64,000 nt of DNA from Diprion similis (GCF_021155765.1 NC_060107.1:7922501-7986500), one strand, 5' to 3'; positions 35,604 through 48,999 are shown, numbered from the stretch's first letter. A program made the numbers and translations. The notes: generated by a model from the sequence alone, not told the origin.

Positions 35604-36584
35604 GTCTTCTTGTTCTTCTTCATCTTCTTATTCTTCTTCTGTTTCAGTGTACATGGTCGCTGACCGTAAAACTAGAACAGGTTCCTCATCAACCTTGTGT
35701 CACCAGCCAATGTATGCGCGAGTCGAGCAAGACTCCTCTGAGATAAAGATAACCTGAACGAAGCTTCTAGACTCTGGGTCTAACCGTTAACCCAACACAA
35801 AAATGCCGTCCATTTAGTCTCGGCAAAAGCTCTCTTCGTTCGGACCACAGGGAAAGATTGGGACGGTTAAAATCACGACCGAAACGGCGATTGGGCTGAG
35901 TTAATTGATCAGGCTGAAGGGCCAGCTCATTTCACGACCGAAAAGTGCCTCCGACGAAGCTCTCGAGGAGCTTAAGTATAAACGTTGCACCTGTGCACCC
36001 GTACCTGGACGGCATCTCAGCGTATATAAGAAGAGCGACGAACGGGATTGTACGGAGTCAAAAATGAAAGAAATTTCATAAAATTGTGTGCAGCGAGGAG
36101 TTGGCCGAACCAACGAGAGAGGATCCTTGTAATCAAGCTTGGCTCACCGCTCGGACTCAAAGTAATATCCTGTATACGTCGGTTATATATATAGACCCTG
36201 GTATGTAAGCGCGGTGATGAAGAGGCTCGTGGAGAAGGACGGAGTCCAGGAGGGTTACGAAGACACACCCACACCCCGGAGGCTCAGACGGATCTTAATA
36301 TAATACCAGGACTACCTGGTGCACTTCGAGGTGAAGACCAGGCTCGAAACCTCAAACTCTTCGTCAACGGGTTCGTCTGCCCGCGATGAACAAGACACGA
36401 ATGCAGTGCGTATTGCAGAAGAGCCTTCTTGTTTATAAAACTCAACACTTCTTGTCTCTGCGAGTTTTAATAATATTATTAATTTATGTCAATGTACGAT
36501 TATCTTGTAATCAAGTCGTCAAAAAATATTTATTTTCAACTCACCTACTGTATCTTTAAGTTGGTTAAATCGTGGGGAAGTCAA

Positions 36585-36733
36585 ATTTCAAACATGCGAA
36601 TATAAAATAAGGAAAGATGAATTGTTCGAAATTTTGAGTCACAGGTTATCAGTCATTCCAATCAGTGAAACTTTCGACAATTAACATTTCGAACAATTCA
36701 TCTTTCCTTGTTTGATTTTCTCATGTTTGAAAT
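36585..36733. repeat. Near-perfect inverted repeat, 48-nt arms
   Basis: Arm 36585-36632 and arm 36686-36733 are reverse complements at 44 of 48 positions with no gap. The inner 22 nt (36611-36632 with 36686-36707) are a perfect match. The loop is 53 nt. The high arm identity implies either recent insertion or selection to fold. Confidence 0.85.
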
Positions 36734-38352
36734 GTTTATCTATGTAGAAGCGACATCATCGATCTCATTACACCTGTAAATACAGTTTCAGGTTTACTTG
36801 TATTCGACTATCGAGAAGCGGTTCGTAATTTGAATAAATAACCAGAACCACAAACCGGCATACAATTGCAAATTCGAACACAGCATTGATTTAAATCGAA
36901 CATAATAACAGAGGGGTGTGAAACGTACGACCCTTAATAATTATAAAAAATTTCAGTAAAAATATTCCATTCCATCGGCGATAACAATTTCCGTTCAACT
37001 GGATCGACGTGCAATAAGTTCTCCTCAGGATTTCGAGCGAAGCGATATAATGCTATGCAGCACGGGCGCGCCCCGGGCCATAATGCAGGAAGACGGCAAA
37101 GAGACGACAAGAGGCACGGGGGATTATACTTGCACCGGGTTGGAGAGCAGAGTGAGAGAAAGAGAATTACTGGAAAAACTGGTTTGCTCCGCGACGCAAT
37201 CTTTGCAGTCTTCTCAAAGAAACCTTCCCCCATCCATACCTGCCTATAATTGCACTGCACGCAACGATTAGGGAGCCTCGATGAACAACCACAATCCAGT
37301 AGTGATGAGCGGTCAATTTCCGAGTCCACGGAACCCTGGCATCCCCACAGCGGAGGATAAAAAAGATTTGATTACCGATCAATCGACGCCATTCCGAATT
37401 TTGGAAACGAGCTCTTCACCGCTCTTCATCATTAGATCCGTATTCAAACGGTGCTGCGATCAGGATTTGCACCCCGAGTGTAGGTACAGCTGCCATAGGC
37501 GAGTGAACGAGGTACTAGAGATCGTTTTTAGTATGTACAGCGAGAGCCCGGCCCTTGGCAAAGCCTTTTGTGGAAGCCCTCAGGCCCAACTTGAAAAAGC
37601 TCGGGTATCACGGTGTGCATAACATACACGATGTAGTGCCTGGAGGTTTGGGACCTGAGGCGAAGGGTTGGAATTCGAAGTTTTGCAAAACTGCTGGTTT
37701 TATTTGCACCGACGCTGGAATGCTGGAATAACGTATCTGCGACTGGAACCAGATCATTGCAAAACTTCGCCATCATTGGACGGTGAATTGGCTCGATTAG
37801 CGGGTAGAGAATTTTAATGACAAAATACCAAACTAAGAGAGTAAAAATGTGATGCACTTTGTTTTACGCAATATTCTCGAGCGAAAACGAGCCGTTCTCC
37901 ACACCTACAGCTAGCTAATCCAAAGTAAATTAGTTGTTTGCCAACAGCGGCTGTTAATCGACACCCAACGTTCCCTCTGTTGCAATGTAACATTATCGCG
38001 ATACTGCAGTTGCGTCTTGCAGTGGTAAATTGACGTCTGTTTTCAGTAGGATTCTCGGATATTATTAATACTCACCTATTGCACCGTCATCAAATCATGT
38101 AGTTGCAAAGAAGTATCTATTCGGTCGATCAATCGGAATGGATTTGCGATCAGGAAGATTATTTGCTTCAGGGTTCTGTTACGAATTCCCGGTTGAAAGA
38201 ATTTCCTGAGAAAGTGAGAAAAAAAAAATCCTTCTTCTCACGAATCAATTAATACATTCGACGGAATGTGTCTTTATCAGATTCGATTAGCAAAGTGGTA
38301 AGATCTTCGAATTTTATGATTGCATTTCAGATACCTGCGATAAAAAAAACAA

Positions 38353-38358
<6 letters not shown>

Positions 38359-38391
<33 letters not shown>
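38359..38391 (+). repeat. (TA)n microsatellite
   Basis: Pure TA dinucleotide run of about 16 units. Confidence 0.9.
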
Positions 38392-38393
<2 letters not shown>

Positions 38394-38823
38394 GCTGTCC
38401 TTTCGCGCCAAGTACCTACTACACTGCAGTCAAAATTTGTTCGAATCGTCTAATCCGCTGTATACACGGCTTAATACATAATTTCCACAACCGCGATCCT
38501 ACCCAGAAGTAGAGGATAAAAAAACGCACACAAGACGAGAGCGCCGAACTGGAACCGCTTGGGATTAATGTGGTCTTGACCAGACACAGCGGGTGACTGT
38601 ATAATATCATTTTATCGCGAATGACATAATCATCGCGTAGATGATGTAGGTATCACGGACTGATCGGAACGCGAACGGGTTTATGGCAGGCTCGTGTACC
38701 TACTTTCGCCACGTACCGACATAATTGCGAGTTTCGCTTGGCTCGCTCCACAAATCGTGACAAGCGAAAAACTCCGCATGATCTATATCGTGTCAGAGCT
38801 GTATAACCATTCGGTTTATGAAT

Positions 38824-38905
38824 CGTCCATAAACTACGTTACCGGTTTTGAGCTTTTTTTAACCCGCCTCGTACCGAATTGGTAACATTGTTTCGTAATT
38901 TCTGA
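38824..38905. mobile_element. Diverged MITE fragment related to 62396-62515
   Basis: Its first ~38 nt (CGTCCATAAACTACGTTACC onward, then a T-rich run) match the left end of the element at 62396 at about 34 of 38 positions. The right side has GGTAAC followed by TTTCGTAA, a poor match to the other element's right end. The outer GGGGC of the left end is lost. Old, degraded copy. Confidence 0.5.
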
Positions 38906-40614
38906 TCAATAATTGGTTTGGTGGTATGAGACGTGTGATCTCATAACAGCGGCATCACAACATAAGTACGAGGATCTCATTTCACCCTGGCGACGTGTAC
39001 AGCGAGGTATTGTGTAGAACGTTAAGGAATGCGAAGAGGGGATTAGAGCTCGATACCGAACAGCCTGGACGAGTGACGACTTGATGTAAAAGTCGTTGAT
39101 TACTGCAGGTTCGCAGACCGGTGTAATAATAAGCAATTCCACTTATCAGCGAAAGAGAGTGGAGCGAAGAATCACCTGACGACAAGCTGACAAAAGCGGT
39201 TCCGAGCACGTGCGGCGAGATTGACTGCAGAACAAGACACTTTCGTAATACAAGGTATAACAGCGAATTCCTACGGCTGCTCCGCAATTTCATGGAAATC
39301 GTGCTGCGATCGCGACAAAGAAATCCTACGGTTGACTTCCGGTTCAAACCGCGATCGAGTTACACGCGGTACTTACCTACTTGCAATAACAAAAACGGAT
39401 ATACAATATACAAGTTCTATGTTATATTGGTCAGAAGATATAGCGAGAAGTAATTACACGAGTCTGATTCGCAATTGGCGAAAAATTGGCAGTTTTTTCC
39501 TACATTTACAATTGCATCATCGATAGAAGATCTGTGCGTTCGAGTTGCAGCGGTGAGATGCACGGAGCCGTAAAGCTGCAGCATAGGATCAATTACCCAG
39601 ATTATAATGATCGATCGAGATTTTCCACCCTTCAAAAGTGAAATTTAAGTCCATTGAATTACAATGAAAATAAAATACTTAGATACCGGAAAACCGAGTT
39701 ACGAAGTTTGCGTAGTTTCTTTAAGTAGTTACACGCGATCGGTAACTACTCTGAGATTTTCGAATTAGCGAACGCCGCGGCAAATTATACGGTTCTTCCT
39801 CTGGTTGTTAAGGTTTAATTAATCGCGGTAGCTCGTGTTCGCGTTGAAGCAACGAAATGGAAAAACAGGATTTAATTACTTAGGTACACAGCTGATACAA
39901 ACGAGTAATTAGTAATTGGTCATTAATTTGGCGGCACTCTGTGAGCTCGATCATGTGCAAACGGAAGAAATCTCGATTTAATATTAAACGGGGTTTGTAT
40001 GATGAGACGAAAGAACCCGAGCGACGATCATCGTTATGCACTATTGTAAACAATGGCACGATTGTATTATGCAGGATAGAGGAATGCCGGGCATTGTTCC
40101 GAGTGATGGAGGAACCGAGCTCGTTCGACACAGTCCTAGCACACCGACGCCTCTTTATAGATGCGCCCGTCATTCGATCCCAGAGTAGGTATGCATATAT
40201 GTATTACGGATATCCATGCAGGTGTTCGTGCATCGTGCATGGGATTGCAGAAGGCTTGATTATGAGTGTTCGACCATAAGTTGATGACGTTAGAAAATAT
40301 TATTTCTTTATCTTTATTTGTTTTATTCATTTTCGTCCCTGATTATTCAATTATCGTGATACGTTAGTTATACATACGCATACGTATCTGCGTGATCAGC
40401 CAGACCGCGAGTAATGTGAGATCGATGATATAATATGCGCCTTGCTTCCTCGATAATACACACAATGACGCACTACCTTGATTTCTATAAAATTCACTTG
40501 CTTCTATTATACGAAAATTATTTATACATGTAACGCGAGCATATTTTACGCGTTTTTTCGTACACAAAGTACCCGTTTCATCCGTTTCTATGGCGGTCGA
40601 GTGAGTCTTCGAAT

Positions 40615-40694
40615 GCGCATGCACGGGGTACTGAAAATACCATCGTTAAGACCTAGGAGTAAAAAGTGGTATTTTCTGCACTGCGCGCATGCGC
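40615..40694. repeat. 80-bp dyad-symmetric sequence with NRF1-like ends
   Basis: Three paired blocks share one centre at 40654.5: outer GCGCATGC / GCATGCGC, middle GAAAATACCA / TGGTATTTTC, and central CCTAGG. 29 of 40 positions pair, with two G-U wobbles in RNA. The ends resemble NRF1 (Drosophila ewg) binding sites. It could be a hairpin RNA or a symmetrical protein-binding site. Confidence 0.7.
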
Positions 40695-41640
40695 TGTCGT
40701 GGACAAATCCGATGTTCCGCGACTCTAACCTCAATGTCGTGCTCCGCGAAGAACCTTGTTACAAACTACAATTTCATCACCAACAATAGTCGTCGGCACC
40801 GACCGTTGAATCCGTCGAATGACTCGCACTTTCGGGGATCGTAGCGCGTATTTTTCGGAATCCCATAACAGTGAAGTGTCCGCCGGACAATGAGGGAATG
40901 GCTAATAGACGGGAGAGGCGTGGCAGCCTATTTTGAGGCCGAGATGCTTTTAGCGGTTCTTTTGGTCCTCGTGCCGATCAATTTTAGATCCTTTAACCTC
41001 TCGTCGGCGTTGTGAAATGCTGGTAGCAAAATATCTCGTGTATTTTCGTCCGAGACAAAGTGGCAAGATGCGGTAAGTTATAGGCCCAAGGTGAAACAAT
41101 TCTTATCAAATACATGGAGTACTTTTGCACCGTGCGCATTACACAAATATCTCCACTGTTTAATGATAGCTACTCGTAGCAAGGCTCGATTAGTAGTCAG
41201 CGGTATGCGAGACAGGTAAACAACTCTGTTCCTTGTAAAGGAAATCTTCTTGTCGTCCGGTAATGGATACGACAAACATGTTTCCTCCGCAAGTACACAC
41301 CGCTGCATCGCATCAGGGAGCGATCGTACCAGGGAGCCGTGAAAGGAGCCAAGCTGTAAGCAAGAAGGAAAGACGGAAACGAAAAGAAAAGAAGAAAAAA
41401 GAAAGTTACGACAGAAAATAATATGACAGAGGAAGAAAAATAGGGGGTTGAAAGGAACCGTTGATACGATGCGCGAAGCAAAAGCTTTTAGCAACAAATT
41501 ATGTACCTTTTATATCTCTATTTTGTTTTACTCTGTGCAAATCGTCTTTGGATTTCGTGTGACGTAAAGATAAGATAACGGAAAGAGATAGGAAGGAAAG
41601 AAATAAACCCACCATCTTTAGTCCTCGAGTCATCTGCACC

Positions 41641-41657
41641 GCATGCATGCATGCATG
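41641..41657 (+). repeat. (GCAT)n microsatellite
   Basis: Four GCAT units; short and self-complementary. Confidence 0.7.
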
Positions 41658-43776
41658 GATGCTGCTCATATTATATAGTATACCTACTCATCGACGAGTT
41701 GCTTAAATTTCTGATTTTACCCAGAGCACAAGCACGCGGTCATTCCAAGCGTGTCGAGGTTTAAAAGCTTTGAAAGAGCTTCATATTTTTATTTTTCCTC
41801 TCCCCCCTCGCGCTCTTTCACTCTTTTCTTTCCTTCTTCGTTATACCCACAGCCTACTCCTCGTCGAGTGTTTACAGTGGTCTCCAAATATGTAAGAGCT
41901 AAAAGTCGCTCGCCCACGCACGGCTGAGATGGCATGGGCACTTTATGAGAATCGTTTAAATTTCGTGGGTGCGACGCGCCGGCGTTTCGGGGCATAGTTT
42001 CGGTGTGTACAGACGTAATAGTCCTGCCAGTAAACACCGAGTTGCTACCTTCACCCCCCCAACTTGACGAAACTTGTGTTATACAAGATTAAAAAAATTC
42101 GTGTTACGATACACTTCGTGTTCTTTGATTATAAAGTAACAAGGAAGAAGAAAATTGGAAAGCAATTTATACCGATAAAATAAAATTTCGTTCCCCTACA
42201 GCCCCGTAAGCGTAATTTTATCAAGAGTTTATTCTACGTGTCATAAGCTTGACCAGAAAACTCTCTACGAGGCAACGATCAGGAATTAATGACGCTCATA
42301 ATTGTCCTTATTTGCGGTTCGATCCTATCCGCGTTTTCTGCACTGCAGAATTTTACTTCCAGTTTACCGACACACGTATGGTGTAGCTATCAGAGAAGAT
42401 CCAAGAGCAAACGGTACGCATAGGGTACGGCACGTATGTACACACATGAACAAACCACCAACAAGAGTTTACTTTTCGCCTTAAATGGTACAAGCCGGGT
42501 TGTAAAAGGTAGGTTAAGATAAGTGATTCGAAAGAGGAGAGAAGCGGACGAGATGAGGTGCGGACGCGATAGAGCTCTGGTACTGAAACTGCACGCGCAG
42601 GTGCGTCTGGCTCGCGTCGAGAAATGCGTAAGGTAAATATATATTCAAGAAGCAAACATTGCTATCTATATCTCTTCCAGAAACAAACCCTGGGAGGCAG
42701 CAACACCTTATGCGTCGAGTCCAACGCGTAAAACTTATTATACAATACTATATAGGATATATTTTTTCACACTCGGTTCATATACGTGCACGTAGCAATT
42801 ACACGCATAGGAAGCAACGTTTATGGTGATATTATCATAATCTGAACGAGGCGCTTCGTATTCTCTCATCATGATCGCTTTATCTTCGCTCGGCAAAGAT
42901 GAAATATGAATTACTAGAACTACCGTTGGGGGGAATAATATCCGTCGACGCGTATTTACGTGTAACACAATCAAGGATCGTTTGATTACTCCGAAATCAA
43001 AGTATGACGTTAAGTCTAAAAAAACTTTGACTAACTAAACGGCATCCGGTGATAAGATTGCACTGTGCATAGAGCGAGCGATACTTACTATCCGATACAA
43101 ACGTCAATGCCGCATTGGAAACGACCAAAAAAACCCAAGTCGGAGGCACGAAACGATCGTCACGTTTTCGAAAATTGACCCATATAAATGCTAATTAGTA
43201 ACCCCATTAGTATTTAGTAGGCTGGAACAAGAGAGGCTGCGGCTTATACTAGACCGGCCCTCGGGGTGACAGGAAAACGATTGCTTCGGGATATACACCG
43301 GAACCCTTTACAAATTGGCTACTAATTATTACGATCAATTATACGTCTAATTAACCGAACCCTGATTCGAGTCAACTCTCGGGTAGGTAAGCCTGGATTC
43401 GACCAAGACTTGTAACGATCGAATCGGCGTTAATTGCGTCCGTCTTCGGTACGTTGGAAAAATTCTTCCCAAAGAATGAGACAACGACGTTCCATTGATT
43501 ATACGGTCACTTGATAAAGGTACGCCAAACAGGATGGTCGGAGTGACCCGAGTTGTATGGCGGAAGGTTGGGCAATAACAACGGATGACCGTTAATCCTC
43601 CCACACGTTAGAAAATTCCTCTCATTTCCCAAAGATAGTAAGTAGTAACTGAATACTCGCGATACAAGTTATAGGCATGTGTTTTCGAGGGATTCAACTT
43701 CTGTTACCTACAAAGGTATATATAGAGAAGGCGAGGAGGATCAAGGCGGAGGCGTGCGTAAGTTATTTGTTATCGC

Positions 43777-43798
43777 TGTGTGTGTGTGTGTGTGTGTG
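43777..43798 (+). repeat. (TG)n microsatellite
   Basis: About 11 TG units. Confidence 0.9.
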
Positions 43799-44085
43799 CG
43801 TACGCAGAGAGTGCGGCTATCGATGCTGTTGACTTCTCATTATTGAACAAATGAGAATTTATGCGTCAACATTTGTCCGTTAGTTCGGTCCGTGGTCTAC
43901 GGTCCTCGGTTTTGAGTGGTACATACCTACTTTCGTTGGAAATATATATATTCACTTCTCGAGACGGTGTTAAATACAATTAATACTTATATACAGACCA
44001 TAACACGTCCAGTTTACGGCCCACGCTCCTTACCACGGGTCCTAGGAACGTGTAACACATATGTACTACCTGTCCCACCTATCCC

Positions 44086-44110
44086 CACACACAAACACAC
44101 ACACACACAC
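44086..44110 (+). repeat. (AC)n microsatellite
   Basis: AC dinucleotide run with one interruption near 44092. Confidence 0.85.
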
Positions 44111-46220
44111 GGAACACAAGCCAAGTATAACAATTACAACAATTTACACACAAACCCTCTTTTTAACTTCTACGAAACGTTTAAGATTATTAGCCGAGAT
44201 AAGGGACGAACTCGGGTTCAACTTTGCCTGGGACCTAAAAGCTGGAAGATAAGAGTCCACTATAACCATTCCTGTATCTTCTTAAGACGTGGTTGCCGAT
44301 TTAGACAGGACAACAAAAGCACACCGCAGTTTGTGTAATTAACACTTCATATTATACATACAGCCTTGAATACTTTGTCCTAATGTGCATACATATTTAG
44401 CTTATTATTTTAATTTTCACCATTAGCGCCGAGAACTCTGTTTCCTCGTCGTCATATCTTATGTTAAGCTTTGGATTAGCTTGATACACGGAAGCTTAGC
44501 GGTATGTTAATTCAAATCAAGTATCCGATCTGGTGTTGCAATTCATTTTTTTTTTTTATAAAAATTCTCTTTACCACTTATATCAGGAATATTACAAAAC
44601 TTTGTCTGAATAAACAGTAACATTAACAGTGTACACGAAGGGCTATTTTTCATTCGAGACTTTTCACCTTTTGCTTCGAATTTATCTATTTTCTCTTTAT
44701 TGCCCATCTCATCGCGGTTCACTTTGGTGTTGTATCCAAGCATGAATTATACGTGTATAAATGTATATAGGTATATATGCGTATATGTATTATATATAGG
44801 GAGATGCGTGGGTCCGTCCGTTGTCTCCTTTTAACCGCGGCGTCGACGCCGCCCAGCCCCATGAGAGGAAGAAATTAATGGATTCCAAAACCTGGACGCG
44901 TGATGATCGAGGCTCGTGCGAGTCCTCCGTATCGATTCGACGTGTATAACTTAACCCACGGATATTTAAAGAAATGTGAAAATTACTAAAACACGGGATC
45001 TTGTATCCAATTTACCGTACGGTTAGATTAAGGAAGAAAAAAAAGAAGAAAAAAATAAATTATACGGAATACTGAACAGCTGTAAAGTCGGCAACATCTG
45101 TTATTGCTATTATAATTATCAACGTAATATCTTTTCCAAAGTTGTGAATAAAATGATGTGACACGTTCACACACACACATATCGTCGCATTCATTTGAAA
45201 ATCGTGACTAATTGTAAAAGCAAACTACGTCAAGGTGTGTGTCCGCGATGTTAAACTCCCCGCGACGGTTCGCCTTATTATACGAATCACCCCCAGAGTT
45301 GTAGATGCTCATTGTCAGAATGAAACATCGTCGTCGAAGGGTGATGAAACGGGGCCTTAAGCAAGCGTCACGGATGCACGTGGTGATCGGGGCCCCGAGG
45401 GCGTCGGTTTCATTCGTGTAACACAGGCATTCCGTGCGTTGTGAAGAACGCCCGTTGAGCCCAGGGGGGAGGGGAAGGGGTGAAAGGATCAGGACGAAGG
45501 AGGAAGGTAGTTGAGGACCTTCCTCGACCTCCGGAGTCATAAGGACCGTCGAATGCGGGGGTGATTTCTGCTAGTCATTCCTGAGGAGACGCCCCCCGGG
45601 ACCAAAAGACGTCAGAAGACTCCAGCAAGTCAGGCTCCAGTGTATCATGCCGAAGAAGAAATGAATTATGGATACAGTCCAGCTCCGCGTCGAGGGTAAT
45701 CGAATTTCCTCTCGGAAATGATGAGAAATAAGCAAAAACTTGCGTCTCCGCTTACACGGACTGGTGCTCCATGATGTATATTCTGGTCTCGACTTGAACG
45801 TGATGATCGGCAATATGGCACTGTTATCACACTTGGGAGATTCCTTTTGGAAATCGTTTATCGCACTGAAATTGGTCGTAAAGTGTTCGGTTGATACTTA
45901 CACTGAGTGCAAGGGATGTGAAATCAATTGATATGTTCATCCGAGTTATCCGAAATGCTTTAGAAAGCTTAGAGTGTTGCTTTCCAATGAATCAATCCAA
46001 CGTTCCACAAGTGCAAAAATTATTCCTCCCACTCGAGGTTCATGTGAGTCTCGCGTATTTTTATGGTGAAGCAGATGAGCGACGTATTCGATACTGGTCT
46101 TTACGGCACCGTTCCAGCTGTAAAAGGCTTGAGGCTAGCCAAGAGGCTGGACGTCTCGGTTCTTTGTCATGTAGAGAGAGGTTATCGGCCAGCCTTTTAC
46201 CTTCCGCCGCACCTACCTCG

Positions 46221-46282
46221 GAAGAAGAAGAAGAAGAAGAAGAAGAAGAAGAAGAAGAAGAAGAAGGAGAAGAATAAGAAGT
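46221..46282 (+). repeat. (GAA)n microsatellite
   Basis: About 15 pure GAA units followed by decayed copies (GGAGAAGAATAAGAA). It gives poly-Glu, poly-Lys, poly-Ser and poly-Leu frames on the two strands. Confidence 0.92.
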
Positions 46283-46607
46283 AGAAGAAGGGAGCGTCGA
46301 AGAAGCGGGCGGATAAAGTTTTGACAAAACCAATAGCAGACGGCTCGATGCGATCGAGAAGAGCGGACAAAAACGGTGCCCTGGTCTGCATGTATATCAC
46401 GGTACCAGAGCAGTAGATAAAATGAAGAAAGAATCGAGGGGACCAAGCGCAGCCCCCCGTCGCCACGGTCCGCGTGATCTGGCGTGCAAACCGCATGAAA
46501 TAACAATCTTTCCATCCTTGGAAGTAATAGCTCGATAGAGGCTTACTTCTGAAGTTGTCCACGCCCCACTACCCACTTCCCATAGTGAGTTGTGCAGGCA
46601 GGCATAC

Positions 46608-46620
<13 letters not shown>

Positions 46621-46672
<52 letters not shown>
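46621..46672 (+). repeat. (TA)n microsatellite
   Basis: Pure TA run of 26 units, the longest in the window. Confidence 0.95.
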
Positions 46673-46674
<2 letters not shown>

Positions 46675-47566
46675 TACCGCGGAGAAAAAAGCACTTTCAA
46701 TCATTTTTCACTTCGTTCACGTTCCACGCGGCGTGAAAGTTCGTAGTCAACGAATTGGCTCGCTCTGTGGGTGTACAACTTATCTTTGAAGGTATATAGA
46801 CGATCACACTACGGAAATGAAAATAGTAATTTTTTTCACATGAAAATCTTCGGAGAATTTAATCCGATACGATAAAAGGCTGTGAGTGTAAACTCAGCCT
46901 GATTATTTTCTGACAGTCAGTATGATCTGTTGTCAAAGAAATCCGTGATTTTTACTTCAGAAGCTTATCTGTATGGTGCAAGATATTCAGACAAAGTCTC
47001 AAATTTACAAAGAACTTGAACAAATTATTATGCCAAGAACAAAGCAATTAAAAAATCATTGATGGTTCATTTTATCGAGTAATTAACCATCGTGTCCGTT
47101 AAATCATCGAGTTCTTCCTTAAATTTTTTGCCAAAACGATATCAGTTGAACCAGCGAAACATTAAGAAGTGTACAATCACTCGATTACAGTCAGATCTTT
47201 GTAGTATGTATCTAAATCTCAGTTTTCACGATCCTCGTCGAGAGCCTCTCGGCTGTTTAGTGTAGCGCAGACGATTCCGGAGCATCTGATTGCCAGTCGG
47301 AGGGTTGAGGGATGAAGGCAGGCGGCGCGATGATAGCTGTTCAAATATCGGCCGGTCGCATCAAAACGCAAGCACGTATATATTCAGGACTTGAACCAAG
47401 TGTGTGGTCGACGAGAGGCGAGGAGAGGTGAGGCGACGCGACGTGAGGTGGCCCGAAGCGAAGGCGAGATACGAAAGGACCAGAGCGATGCCTGTAGAAT
47501 GGACCAGAAACCGGTTCAATTACAATACAGGGCATGGGCGCATGGGCTGACTCAACGCCATATCCG

Positions 47567-47601
47567 ACGTTACACGTTACACGTTACACGTTACACGTTG
47601 C
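47567..47601 (+). repeat. 7-bp tandem repeat (ACGTTAC)n
   Basis: Four exact ACGTTAC units and a fifth with one change (ACGTTGC). Confidence 0.9.
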
Positions 47602-47666
47602 ACACAAACGCGACAAACACGAGCACGGAAACGCTGAGCTTTTCTCTGCATCAGAGCTCATTTATA

Positions 47667-47692
47667 TGTGTGTGTGTGTGTGTGTGTGTGTG
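47667..47692 (+). repeat. (TG)n microsatellite
   Basis: 13 TG units, less than 70 bp from the ACGTTAC tandem array. Confidence 0.92.
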
Positions 47693-48971
47693 GCGACGTA
47701 CACTTAGGTATGAATTGTACATACTATTGCCAACATGCGACGCACGGGGGTATTATTTACCGGGTAGATTATATCCTAGAAGAAATTGCCCGTATAGTTT
47801 TACTATTTATAGCACGTTTGTGGACCTGTATGACGATCTATAAGTGGTAGGCAGGTTCGACTTCCTCGACACCTCGACGAGGCTTTCCTTTCCGCTTTTG
47901 TCTCGTCGAAATGGTACCACTTGTGCACGTAATTATGGCCAAGTATTATTAATCCGTCTTCAAATATCCTGCAGCAGGTTGCGTGTTCAGCCGAACTACA
48001 GGCTAGTTACATCGACGATTGGGCTTCACGGTAATCGAATGGATTCTGTAGCAATGATTGTGAGTTTTATGGTAAACTAAGAACGTCTCATCAAATTCGA
48101 AGTTAATATTGTTAACGAGTGTCCGTCTGATTAGAAGATATATTATTAACATTCCAAAAGCAAACGACTGCTATACTATTTGGGGGATATGAGTTTCAGA
48201 AAAGGATATTACACGAAGATCTCCTTGATAACTTCGGACTTGCAATGTTCCGTGAAATGACTAAGAGGTAGATACTAATCTTAGCTCGTGTAAAAAGGAG
48301 TCTTTGTTTACTTAGCAGTAAGAAAACGGTAAATAGGTTGAACCTGCTCGAGAGAAACAAGAATATACCGCAAGGATGTACGCTGTTTTTGCTCCCTTGT
48401 GATCCAGAGCTCGTCAAAATATTCTAGTTAAAATTCACGACCTGCAAACAAATCCATAAAATCATGCTGATACTTTTTTCCAATGAAACGCCAATTAGTA
48501 CCAAGTTCTCGGTAGTAAAAACCGAAAGTTACAATTAACAATTTATCATGAATATTAATTGTTCAATGCTGCAACAAAGAAAGCTCATTACTTTACAGCC
48601 AACTCATTACTGGCAGCAACTTTTTTCCCCAGTATACCAAAGCTTGCATAAAAAGAGTTACACTCGTTACGCTCTTCTGAGGTGTAAATATAGCGCAAAT
48701 CGAAATTAAAATAACACAATTTTCACCTGAAATTGATCAAAAGTTTGTGAGTAACGTTACAATGAAGACCGGGGCTTACACAGTAGAACCTGCAGCTCTT
48801 AAAACTACATAATTACGCGTTACACTTATCGCGTACCTAAAAGCCATTCCATCATCCCTGGGACGAGAAATATTTTGGTATCGAGGAGAGTTTTATGGAG
48901 TACTGTAAGGAGCCCCCTGTGGCGAGGGCACGAGACAACGAGCATTGTTGTACTGTCGGAATAAGAGGAAG

Positions 48972-48999
48972 AAAAGAAAGAAAGAAAGAAAGAAAGGAA
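48972..48999 (+). repeat. (GAAA)n microsatellite
   Basis: GAAA tetranucleotide run within a longer purine-rich tract. Confidence 0.85.

Larger units (their letters stand above)
30251..36584. other. Non-coding stretch with CpG-rich patches
   Basis: No supported gene. CpG-rich patches occur at about 31290-31520 and 32500-32920. A strong consensus donor (GTG|GTAAGT, about 32566) with no coding frame before it could end an untranslated exon. TATATAAG at 36023-36030 is an isolated TATA-like motif. Confidence 0.4.
36734..46000. other. Non-coding stretch, 36.7-46.0 kb
   Basis: Many short open frames exist on both strands, but none has a recognisable domain, coding-like composition or good splice sites. 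It holds (TA)n, (TG)n and (AC)n tracts, a MITE-like fragment at 38824, an 80-bp dyad at 40615-40694 and ATTA-rich patches such as 39890-39930 and 43315-43360. Confidence 0.4.

Noticed and set aside
35384-35757. Poly-Ser and Met-Arg repeat frames on both strands
   Set aside because: Created by the TCATCC hexamer repeat.
42310-42335. tRNA-like B-box GGTTCGATCC
   Set aside because: No paired acceptor stem or A-box at the right distance; no tRNA, rRNA or spliceosomal RNA was recognised anywhere.
46061-46562. Several overlapping frames with poly-Glu, poly-Lys, poly-Ser and poly-Leu
   Set aside because: All arise from the GAA microsatellite; no domain or splice support.
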